A DNA stretch of 64,000 nucleotides, from contig CAJUPO010000009.1 in NCBI GenBank assembly GCA_910588145.1, forward strand, positions 35,713 through 99,712, given 5' to 3'. Every line of letters begins with the position of its first letter. Position 1 is the stretch's first letter. Of this stretch, positions 43,233 through 50,756 are shown in pieces. The position numbers and the translations under genes were made by a program. The notes below the pieces were generated by a model, which was given only the letters and a program-made list of their open reading frames with translations, made no database searches and was not told the DNA's origin. The stretch is from an uncultured Oscillospiraceae bacterium (GTDB lineage Bacteria > Bacillota > Clostridia > Oscillospirales > Ruminococcaceae).

Positions 43233-43973
43233 ATGAAAAAACAGATGATTGCAGGATTGTTGATTCTGGTGCTGACGGTAAGCGGATGCTCTGCTGTTTC
43301 GACAGCCCCCACAGAGATGAATGAGCCTGTTAAGGAAACCAGAGCAGAAGCCGAAACGGAAAGCACAGACAGCATTTTTCCCTCGGAAAGTAAGGGAACA
43401 GATGCATCCGTGGAGAGTGAAGCTAAAGAGGAAACGGAAAGCCCCGAAAGTACGGCAGCTCCCGAACAGTCACGGACGATTGCGAAAGAAAACTCAAACA
43501 CCCCAGAGCCTGCGGCTACCGTGTCCTCGGAAAGCAAACAGCCTGCGGCAGAAACAACGCCCGCACCCACGGAGCAGCCACAGGTAGCACAGCAACAGCC
43601 GCAGGAAGTTCAGCCGCAAGTGGAAACGCCGCCTGCACAGCCCACGGCAGCACCCGAAGAAACCAAGCCGAAAACAGCCTATGATTATGCTTTTGACATT
43701 GAAGCTATCAAGGCTGACTGTATCGGCATCGGGCAGTCAATGGGGCTTAGTCTGGACAGCTCACTCACGCCAGACAACGCCGCATGGTGGAATCCCATAA
43801 CGGCATCCCAGAGCAACCAAGGCGAAGCCCTAAAGCAGAGCCTTGTAAGCTATATCACATTCCACACAGCCGCCAATCTCGGCTCATACGGAATGGATGA
43901 AATCACAGATTTTAATATCTACTGCGAAGCAAGGGGAAACGGCGAGTATTCGATATATTTCCTCTTTGCGTAA
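43233..43973 (+). CDS. ICE lipoprotein with Glu/Pro-rich linker
   Basis: A 246-residue lipoprotein. The signal peptide ends in the lipobox TVSGCS (lipidated Cys near residue 19). Residues 25-145 are a long disordered, acidic then Pro/Gln-rich linker (QVAQQQPQEVQPQVETPP). The folded C-terminal part of about 95 residues includes AYDYAFDIEAIKADCIGIG and EITDFNIYCEARGNGEY. Its function is unknown; it likely sits on the outer face of the membrane of cells carrying the element. ATG 43233 has AAAGGAGG eight bases ahead. The frame is open much further upstream (from 42954) but that part is non-coding. Confidence 0.88.
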   Translation: MKKQMIAGLLILVLTVSGCSAVSTAPTEMNEPVKETRAEAETESTDSIFPSESKGTDASVESEAKEETESPESTAAPEQSRTIAKENSNTPEPAATVSSESKQPAAETTPAPTEQPQVAQQQPQEVQPQVETPPAQPTAAPEETKPKTAYDYAFDIEAIKADCIGIGQSMGLSLDSSLTPDNAAWWNPITASQSNQGEALKQSLVSYITFHTAANLGSYGMDEITDFNIYCEARGNGEYSIYFLFA

Positions 43974-43998
43974 CAGCAAAAACCAAACAACGGGTATC

Positions 43999-44031
43999 TC
44001 CCTCTGTTTTAACCGACAGAGGGATTTTTTT
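43999..44031 (+). terminator. Terminator between the lipoprotein and adhesin genes
   Basis: TCCCTCTGT / ACAGAGGGA, a 9-bp perfect stem with an 8-base loop followed by seven T. Confidence 0.92.
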
Positions 44032-44066
44032 ATGCCCAAAATCATGAAAGGATGGTTTAACAGCCT

Positions 44067-47000
44067 ATGAAATCAATCTTTAAGAAGAACGGCAGGTGTA
44101 TCCTGTCTGCCATGCTCTGCCTGCTGATGGCAGTCACCGCCCTGCCGATGAGTGCCTTTGCATGGACGAGCGAAGAAGGAAAAAGCTGCACTTCCTCGTT
44201 TGGCGATAAGTATGTCGGCTCGGACGGGCAGAACTATTACAGCAAAAATCCCCAGACCACTATCTTCTATAACGCTGACGGAAGCATTTATACAAGCACC
44301 TATTCCGCAGGAAACGCCAGACGGAAATATATGATGAATGACGGGAACGGCACACACCAAGTCTACTGTGTGGAATCTGGCGTTGACTTCAGCACGGGCA
44401 ACAGCTATGTGTCCCAGAGCGGAAACAACAGCTCCTATTTCCGCAACCTGCCCACCGATGCACAGTTCGGCATCATGATGGCTCTAATGTACGGATGGCA
44501 TGAGGGAAAGTCCTCTCCCGTGGCGGGAACAAATGCGGACGATTACGCCTATGCCACCCAGACGATTATCTGGGAGTATCAGCAGCAGCTCCGCACAAGC
44601 CCCTCTGACCTGCACGATGCAAACGGTATTTCGGCAGATATGTACTACTATTCCCTTGCGGGCAGACCTGCCGAGCAGTGCTACAACTGGATTTTGTCCC
44701 AGATGGCACAGCATTACACCATTCCGAGCTTCACCGCAAGAAGCCAGAGCAAAGCAAGCACCTATACGCTCAAATACAACCCCGACACCCAGAAGTACAG
44801 TCTTACCCTCACGGACACCAATAATACCATGTCCGATATGAGGTTTTCAGCAAGCGGCATCACCGTTTCCAGAAACGGCAACCAGTACACCTTTACGAGC
44901 GACAGGATGATTACCTCTCCCGTAACGGTGACGGCACAGAAGAATGTCAATACAAACTGCGATGATATGCTCATCTGGGGATGTGTCGGCAAACAGACAA
45001 TGGTATCTGGTGCGTCCGACCCTGTATATTTCTATCTGAAAATCGACACCGAAACCTACGGCACAGGGCATATCAAAAAGACTTCCGAGGACGGTGTTGT
45101 ATCTGGCATCAAGTTCAACATCTCTGGAAACGGCGTAAACCAGACCGTCACCACCAAGGCAGATGGCACGGTGGATATTCAGCTCATGCCTGGCGTCTAT
45201 ACCGTCACCGAGCAGAGCATTGACCGCTATGAGCCGCAGAGCGTCCAGAGAGTTACCATTGTCAGCGGTCACACTTCCACTGTCACCTTTAACAATGTGC
45301 TGAAGCGTGGCGATTTGAAAGTCATCAAGACTTCCGAGGACAATCTTGTGGAGGGCGTGAAGTTCCACCTTTTCGGCACATCTTTAAGCGGTCTGCCCGT
45401 GGACGAATATGCCGTGACCGATGCACAGGGCGTTGCCATGTTCCAGAATGTGCTTATCAGCGGCAGCACGCCGTACACCATCGAGGAAGTGGATACCGCA
45501 GTCCGCTATGTCGTGCCTGCGTCCCAGACCGCACCGATTGAGTGGAACAAGGTCACGAGCCGTAGCTTTACCAATATCCTCAAAAAGTTCAATGTGACCG
45601 TTACCAAGAGCGACTATGAAACAGGCACGGCACAGGGCGATGCGTCCCTTGCAGGTGCTGTCTACGGCATCTACAATGACGGTCAGCTCGTTGACACCTA
45701 TATCACCGATGCGAACGGTCAGTTCACCACCAAGTATTATATCTGCGGCTATGACTGGACTATCCGTGAAATCAGTCCGTCCGAGGGCTATCTTCTGGAT
45801 ACTACTGTTCACAAGGTAGGTGCAGAGCCAGAGCTTTACACCGTGGAGCGTAACAGTACCGCCAACGATGTAAATGAGCAGGTCATTAAGGGTAATATCG
45901 CCATCATCAAGCACACCGATGACGGGGAAACCCAGATTGAAACACCCGAAACAGGGGCAGTCTTTGAAGTCTATCTCAAATCCGCAGGCAGCTATGAAGC
46001 CGCCAAGGAAACCGAGCGTGACATTTTAACCTGTGACGAGAACGGCTTTGCCCAGACCAAGGATATGCCCTACGGGATTTATACCGTGAAACAGACCTCT
46101 GGATGGGAGGGGCGTGAGTTGATGAAGCCTTTTGATGTGTTCATCAACAAGGACGGAAACACCTACCGCTACCTTATCAACAACGCCAACTTTGAGAGCT
46201 ATATCAAAATCGTCAAGAAGGATGCGGAAACGGGCAACACCATCCCCTACGCAGGTGTGGGCTTCCAGATTTACGACCCGAACGGAAACCTTGTCAGCAT
46301 GACTTTCACCTACCCCGAAGTGACCACCATCGACACCTTTTATACCACCGCAGACGGCAAGCTTATCACGCCCCAGACCTTGGAATACGGCACGGGATAC
46401 TCTCTCGTGGAGGTGCAGGCACCGTATGGGTATGTGCTGAACTCCGAGCCTGTGTACTTTGATGTGGTGCAGGAAAACTCCGAGGAAGAAAGCGGAATCA
46501 CGGTTATCGAAGTGGTACGCTCCAACATGGCACAGAAAGGGACAGTCACCGTATCCAAGTCTGGCGAGGTATTCAGCTCCGTGGCAGGCGACAAGGGCTT
46601 TTACCATCCTCTTTTCGCCGTTGCAGGGCTTGAGGGCGCGGTCTATGAGATTACCGCCGCCGAGGACATCATCACTCTGGACGGCACTCTCCGAGCATCT
46701 AAGGGCGAGGTGGTTGACACCGTTACCACAGGTGCGGACGGCACGGCAAAATCCAAGGAGCTGTACCTTGGCAGATATGAGGTCAAGGAAATCAAAGCCC
46801 CTTATGGCATGGTGCTGAATGAGGAAATCCACGGCGTAGAGCTTGTGTATGCAGGTCAGAATATCGCCGTGACGGAAACGGCAACGGGCTTTGTAAACGA
46901 GCGTCAGCGTGTGGAAATCGACCTTGTAAAGAGCCTTGAAACGGACGAAGCCTACGGCATCGGGAAGAACGGCGAAATCTTTGATGTGACCTTTGGGCTG

Positions 47001-48263
47001 TATGCCGCCGAGGACATGACCGCCGCAGACGGCGAGGTCATCCCCGCTGACGGTCTGATTGAGATTGTTTCCCTTGATGAGAACGGCAAAGGCACGGTCA
47101 GGAGCGACCTGCCGATTGGCAGCTACTATGTGCAGGAAATCTCCACCAACTCCGCCTATATCATCAGCGACCAGAAATACCCTGTTATCTTTGAATACGC
47201 AGGACAGGACACCGCAACCGTCCACATCTCCGCCAATGATGGCAACGCCATTGAGAATGAAATTATTTACGGCTCTGTCAGCGGAAAGAAATCGGACGAG
47301 GACGGCAACGCTCTGGGCGGTGCGGTAATTGGTATCTTCAAGACAGGCACAGAGGAATTTACAAAAGAAAACGCTATCCAGACTACCATCACAGCTATTG
47401 ACGGTAGTTTTTCTTTTGCCAAAGTGCCGTATGGAACTTGGGTAATCCGTGAAATTGAAAGTCCGAAAGGTTTTGTACTCTCCGAGGAAGAAATTGCCGT
47501 GACAATCGGTGAAGTGGACGAGGTAGTGGAAATCGAGCTTGTCAACTACTTCATCAAGGGCAGCATTGAGCTGACAAAGGTGGACGAGGACTATCCCGAA
47601 AACAAGCTCTCTGGTGCGGTGTTCGAGGTTTATTCCGATACCAACGGCGACGGCAAACTGGATAAGGACGATGTTCTGCTCGGCACGATGACGGAGCTTG
47701 AGGGCGGCATCTACCAGATGAAAGAACTCCGCTACGGCAAGTACCTTGTCCGTGAAAAGACCGCCCCGACAGGCTTTGTGCTTGATGAGAATGTCTACGC
47801 CGTATCCATCGAGGAAAACGGCAAGACCTACACCGTGGAGAATAAAGCGGGCGTTGGCTTTATCAATACCGCCCAGAAAGGAAATCTAAAAATCGTCAAG
47901 ACATCTTCGGACGGCAAGGTGGAGGGCTTCTCTTTCCGTATTACGGGCGTAAACTACGACCAGACATTTACGACAGACAAGAACGGCGAAATCCTCATTG
48001 AAAATCTGAGGATTGGCGAATACACCGTTTCCGAGGTGAATGACAAGGCTTCCACAGGCTATATCCTGCCCGCCGACAAGCAGGCAGCCGTGCATGTGGG
48101 GGCGACCACCATCGTCCAGATGCACAACGAGCTGAGGGACACCCCGAAAACGGGCGATGACTTCAACGCCGCCCTCTGGGTGAGCCTTGCGGCTGCACTT
48201 ACCATCGGTGCGGGCGTTCTGGGCTTTCTTGGGATTAAGGGAAAGAAGAAAAAAGAGGACTGA
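44067..48263 (+). CDS. Thioester-domain, SpaA-repeat surface adhesin with sorting signal
   Basis: A 1398-residue wall-anchored adhesin. After a signal peptide (cleaved near ALPMSAFA), residues about 40-320 form a thioester domain: the cysteine is in QVYCVESGVDF and the glutamine in YATQTIIWEYQ. It can bind host or partner surfaces covalently. Then come about ten SpaA/Cna_B-type domains, each starting with a lysine strand (for example DLKVIKTSEDN) and carrying the isopeptide glutamate in a segment such as YTVTEQS or YLVREKTAP. The C-terminus is a sorting signal, TPKTGDD, a hydrophobic segment and GKKKKED. The element encodes no sortase in this window. The host has two class B sortases at 24-27 kb. 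Confidence 0.93.
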   Translation: MKSIFKKNGRCILSAMLCLLMAVTALPMSAFAWTSEEGKSCTSSFGDKYVGSDGQNYYSKNPQTTIFYNADGSIYTSTYSAGNARRKYMMNDGNGTHQVYCVESGVDFSTGNSYVSQSGNNSSYFRNLPTDAQFGIMMALMYGWHEGKSSPVAGTNADDYAYATQTIIWEYQQQLRTSPSDLHDANGISADMYYYSLAGRPAEQCYNWILSQMAQHYTIPSFTARSQSKASTYTLKYNPDTQKYSLTLTDTNNTMSDMRFSASGITVSRNGNQYTFTSDRMITSPVTVTAQKNVNTNCDDMLIWGCVGKQTMVSGASDPVYFYLKIDTETYGTGHIKKTSEDGVVSGIKFNISGNGVNQTVTTKADGTVDIQLMPGVYTVTEQSIDRYEPQSVQRVTIVSGHTSTVTFNNVLKRGDLKVIKTSEDNLVEGVKFHLFGTSLSGLPVDEYAVTDAQGVAMFQNVLISGSTPYTIEEVDTAVRYVVPASQTAPIEWNKVTSRSFTNILKKFNVTVTKSDYETGTAQGDASLAGAVYGIYNDGQLVDTYITDANGQFTTKYYICGYDWTIREISPSEGYLLDTTVHKVGAEPELYTVERNSTANDVNEQVIKGNIAIIKHTDDGETQIETPETGAVFEVYLKSAGSYEAAKETERDILTCDENGFAQTKDMPYGIYTVKQTSGWEGRELMKPFDVFINKDGNTYRYLINNANFESYIKIVKKDAETGNTIPYAGVGFQIYDPNGNLVSMTFTYPEVTTIDTFYTTADGKLITPQTLEYGTGYSLVEVQAPYGYVLNSEPVYFDVVQENSEEESGITVIEVVRSNMAQKGTVTVSKSGEVFSSVAGDKGFYHPLFAVAGLEGAVYEITAAEDIITLDGTLRASKGEVVDTVTTGADGTAKSKELYLGRYEVKEIKAPYGMVLNEEIHGVELVYAGQNIAVTETATGFVNERQRVEIDLVKSLETDEAYGIGKNGEIFDVTFGLYAAEDMTAADGEVIPADGLIEIVSLDENGKGTVRSDLPIGSYYVQEISTNSAYIISDQKYPVIFEYAGQDTATVHISANDGNAIENEIIYGSVSGKKSDEDGNALGGAVIGIFKTGTEEFTKENAIQTTITAIDGSFSFAKVPYGTWVIREIESPKGFVLSEEEIAVTIGEVDEVVEIELVNYFIKGSIELTKVDEDYPENKLSGAVFEVYSDTNGDGKLDKDDVLLGTMTELEGGIYQMKELRYGKYLVREKTAPTGFVLDENVYAVSIEENGKTYTVENKAGVGFINTAQKGNLKIVKTSSDGKVEGFSFRITGVNYDQTFTTDKNGEILIENLRIGEYTVSEVNDKASTGYILPADKQAAVHVGATTIVQMHNELRDTPKTGDDFNAALWVSLAAALTIGAGVLGFLGIKGKKKKED

Positions 48264-48300
48264 TAACCAAACCACAGTCTGAAATTGGAAAGGAGGTTTT

Positions 48301-48399
48301 ATGAGAGTGGACGCAAAGACCATTATCGCCATTGTGCTTGTGGTATTTATCGGCGGTGCGGCATTGTGGCTGAATATCCGTCACAGGAAGAATAAGTAA
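48301..48399 (+). CDS. Small single-pass membrane protein
   Basis: A 32-residue peptide just behind the adhesin gene. It starts MRVDAKTIIAIVLVVFIGG, so residues 7-24 make one membrane helix, and ends in a basic tail RHRKNK. AAAGGAGG sits 4 bases before the ATG. The stop is at 48397-48399. Its place behind the adhesin suggests a role at the cell surface or in adhesin handling, but nothing in the sequence proves it. Confidence 0.7.
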   Translation: MRVDAKTIIAIVLVVFIGGAALWLNIRHRKNK

Positions 48400-48466
48400 T
48401 CCGAGTTTGTGGGAACGGGGACGGCTGAAAGATGCCGTCCCTTTTCCTATATATATGGAGGAAACA

Positions 48467-48772
48467 ATGAAAAATCTGAAAACCATCGAGGGTAAGGTCA
48501 GAGCCATTCTGGAAAAGGATGAGGAAGCCAGAAACGATGACATGACCCTTTATCTTGCGGTCTGCAATCTTTGTCTGAAAGGTACAGGGGCGATGCCCTT
48601 TGCGGAGGTCATGGCACAGTATAAATATCTGGGCTTGCCGAGCTTTGAGAGCGTGGGCAGGACACGCCGCAAATTGCAGGAGAAGCACCCCGAACTGCTT
48701 GGAAGCCTGCGGATGCAGAAGCTCCGAGCCAGAGGGGAAAAGGCATACCGTAAGTATGCAAAAAGCGATTGA
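48467..48772 (+). CDS. Small ICE protein, possible DNA-binding
   Basis: A 101-residue protein from ATG 48467 (GGAGGAAACA ahead). It is helical, starting MKNLKTIEGKVRAILEKDEE, and has a basic C-terminal half with YLGLPSFESVGRTRRKLQEK and RARGEKAYRKYAK. That half resembles small winged-helix or phage-type regulators with an LPSFESxxRxRR segment, but the comparison is from memory of the pattern only. It opens a run of six closely spaced small ICE genes. Confidence 0.7.
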   Translation: MKNLKTIEGKVRAILEKDEEARNDDMTLYLAVCNLCLKGTGAMPFAEVMAQYKYLGLPSFESVGRTRRKLQEKHPELLGSLRMQKLRARGEKAYRKYAKSD

Positions 48773-48786
48773 ACGGAGGTCTGATT

Positions 48787-49062
48787 ATGGAGGAAGAAAA
48801 ACGCTCCAACGGCGGCTATGAGATTATAGAGGGCTGTACTATCGGGAGTACGGAGCTTGTCATCGGGCATAACCCCAAAGCCCCCAACCCCTATGTGTGT
48901 TGGTACTGCAAGGGCGGCGACAATTATTTCTGGGGATATTACTGCAACGAGCTGTCGGCGGCACGGGAAAAGCTGAATGAACGCTACCAGACCGAGAGCC
49001 GTATGCCCTATAACAATCCCCCTGCCCAGAAGCAGAAAAGCGGCGATGACCGTGAACGATAA
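48787..49062 (+). CDS. ICE protein, short paralogue of the 49.2-kb protein
   Basis: A 91-residue protein starting MEEEKRSNGGYEIIEGCTIG. Its first 70 residues run parallel to those of the gene at 49188 (EEKRMIGSYEVEHSIHLG): EEKR, then GYE or SYE, an ELVIG or EVILG strand, and VCWYC or VCYC. The two appear to be tandem paralogues, with a shorter tail here. GGAGG lies ahead of ATG 48787. There is no known function. Confidence 0.7.
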   Translation: MEEEKRSNGGYEIIEGCTIGSTELVIGHNPKAPNPYVCWYCKGGDNYFWGYYCNELSAAREKLNERYQTESRMPYNNPPAQKQKSGDDRER

Positions 49063-49195
49063 GAAGTACGACTGTACGACCTGCCCTTATCCCCGATATA
49101 AGGACAGGCACATTATTTTCTGTGATGTCTGTATCCGAAAGATTTTAGACGAGCAGAAAGAAAAAAAGCGGAGAAAGGAGCAGACGAATGAGTGA
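49046..49195 (+). CDS. Small zinc-finger-like ICE protein
   Basis: A 49-residue protein from ATG 49046 that overlaps the end of the preceding gene by 17 bases. It has CTTCPYPRYKDRHIIFCDVC, a CX2C...CX2C zinc-binding pattern, and then a very basic, charged tail (DEQKEKKRRKEQTNE). The ribosome binding site is weak, so coupling to the upstream gene is likely. It overlaps the next gene by 8 bases. A role in DNA or protein binding is possible. Confidence 0.6.
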   Translation: MTVNDKKYDCTTCPYPRYKDRHIIFCDVCIRKILDEQKEKKRRKEQTNE

Positions 49196-49790
49196 GGAAA
49201 AACGCATGATTGGCTCTTACGAGGTGGAACACAGCATCCACCTTGGAGATAAGGAAGTAATTTTAGGTGTAGACAAAAAGGAACAGTACCCCTTTATGGT
49301 CTGCTACTGCACCTATGACAACCCTCTGGGTGCGGCATGGGCAACGGAAGCCGTCGGCTCTGACGATTATCTGGAAGCCATGCAGGTATTCCTTGACCGA
49401 GTGCAGGCACAGGTGGAGCTTTCCAGAGCCGAGCTTGCAAAGTATCCCTTTGACAAGACCGTTTTCACCGTGAAAGACTGTATCCCCGATGACAGGAACA
49501 GCAGCATCGTGGGCAAGGTGGTAGTCATCAACGCCGAGCCGAAGCGGTACGAATATCAGCACCCCGCCTATCAGCTTGTACTGGCGGACGGCGGAAACGG
49601 TGCGACTGGCGGCAGAGGGCAGGCGGTGTTTGGCACCTGCCTTGCCACAGGCGAGCATCACAGATGGGAACGGTATGATGTTCTGGGAGAAATCAAGCCC
49701 GAACGGATGCCCGAATGGGCAAAGGAAGCCCTTGCCAGAATCAAGGCACAGGAGAAAGAGAAAAAGGCGAAAAGCAGGGAGGAACGCTGA
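49188..49790 (+). CDS. Conserved ICE protein of unknown function
   Basis: A 200-residue soluble protein starting MSEEKRMIGSYEVEHSIHLG. It has mixed alpha/beta character with no membrane segment. Segments include YPFDKTVFTVKDCIPDDRN and YQLVLADGGNGATGGRGQA. The C-terminus is charged (KEKKAKSREER). Its N-terminal part resembles the 48787 protein. Its TGA overlaps the next ATG. I do not know a function. It is probably co-expressed with the conjugation or maintenance module. Confidence 0.75.
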   Translation: MSEEKRMIGSYEVEHSIHLGDKEVILGVDKKEQYPFMVCYCTYDNPLGAAWATEAVGSDDYLEAMQVFLDRVQAQVELSRAELAKYPFDKTVFTVKDCIPDDRNSSIVGKVVVINAEPKRYEYQHPAYQLVLADGGNGATGGRGQAVFGTCLATGEHHRWERYDVLGEIKPERMPEWAKEALARIKAQEKEKKAKSREER

Positions 49791-50488
49791 TGGAAGTACG
49801 AGCTTTGACACAGCCCGAACAGAAATACACCTATTCCCAGAGTATGCAGATTGAGGGGCAGACAGGCTGTATCGGGCATCTGCGTGGCGATTTTGACAGC
49901 TCTGGGGAGGGATTTTTCACCACATGGAACGACCATCGGGAGCAATGGAAAACGGACGAGTTCAAGGCGGAGCTTGACGAGGTTATCAATGCCCTGCGTG
50001 GGGACAAGGGACTTCTGCACAACCGCCGTGACATGGCGGCATTTGCAAGGGCGAATCCCAACAGTGCCTTTAAGGGCAATTACTGTACCGAATACGGCTT
50101 CCGTGTGGATACCGACAGGCACGCTTTCCTGCTCCGCTGCAACCCGACCAAGGGAGACTATAACTTTTACTGCTACTGTTATGTGAAAGAATGGCTTGAC
50201 GGACATATCCAGAAAGCCGAACAGGGCATCCGCTTTATTGACCCTCATTATAATGAGAAGTTCCGTATTCCAGACGGCGGTAAAATCATCGTCACCTATG
50301 CGTGGGGAGAAAAGGCGGAACAGACATGCCGTTTCATTGACGAGTACCATACGGAGGTGGGCAGCCATCTCTACCACATCTGCGAGTTTGCCGAGCGTAT
50401 GGAACAGAACGGACACACCTGTGAGCCGAAGCCCACAGAGCCGCCGTCCGCCCAGAAAGCGGCGAAGCACAAAGACCATGAACGATAA
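49790..50488 (+). CDS. Conserved ICE protein of unknown function
   Basis: A 232-residue soluble protein starting at ATG 49790 (TGATG overlap with the preceding gene) with MEVRALTQPEQKYTYSQSMQ. It is rich in aromatic residues, with HLRGDFDSSGEGFFTTWNDH and CNPTKGDYNFYCYCYVKEWL, and ends YHICEFAERMEQNGHTCEP. I recall proteins of this layout as conserved in Tn1549/CTn-type elements, without a known role. The upstream part of the open frame (from 49715) is a shadow. Confidence 0.78.
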   Translation: MEVRALTQPEQKYTYSQSMQIEGQTGCIGHLRGDFDSSGEGFFTTWNDHREQWKTDEFKAELDEVINALRGDKGLLHNRRDMAAFARANPNSAFKGNYCTEYGFRVDTDRHAFLLRCNPTKGDYNFYCYCYVKEWLDGHIQKAEQGIRFIDPHYNEKFRIPDGGKIIVTYAWGEKAEQTCRFIDEYHTEVGSHLYHICEFAERMEQNGHTCEPKPTEPPSAQKAAKHKDHER

Positions 50489-50502
50489 GGAGGAATGATG
50501 AT

Positions 50503-50709
50503 ATGGCAGTCAACCAGAAAGCCATCAAGGTCTTGAACAGGATTTTTGAAGCAGGCTTTACCGAGGAAAAAGCCATCGCCGCCATGACAATGGACGACAT
50601 CCTCTCCATGCAGGGCATTACCGTAACCGACATCGGGCTTATCAATGACCTGCAAAAGAGCATCAAGGCGAACAAAGTCATCTCATTTCTGGGCGGTGGC
50701 ACGGAATGA
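50503..50709 (+). CDS. Small helical ICE protein
   Basis: A 68-residue protein starting MAVNQKAIKVLNRIFEAGFT. Two or three helices are predicted, with EEKAIAAMTMDDILSM resembling a small DNA-associated or UBA-like helical bundle. GGAGGAATGAT precedes the ATG. It is directly followed by the large methylase-helicase gene. No function is assigned. Confidence 0.7.
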   Translation: MAVNQKAIKVLNRIFEAGFTEEKAIAAMTMDDILSMQGITVTDIGLINDLQKSIKANKVISFLGGGTE

Positions 50710-50756
50710 GAAACCGAAAGGACAAAGAAATCACACGATAAGGAGGTGCAGAGCGA

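Noticed and set aside
46026..47225. A 399-codon open frame on the minus strand inside the adhesin gene
   Set aside because: It is a shadow of the GC-rich repeat domains on the plus strand; its protein sequence has no domain pattern, and it has no ribosome binding site.
44067..48263. The SpaA repeats as DNA-level tandem repeats or a CRISPR-like array
   Set aside because: The repeats are protein domains that differ strongly in sequence and length; there are no evenly spaced identical DNA units.
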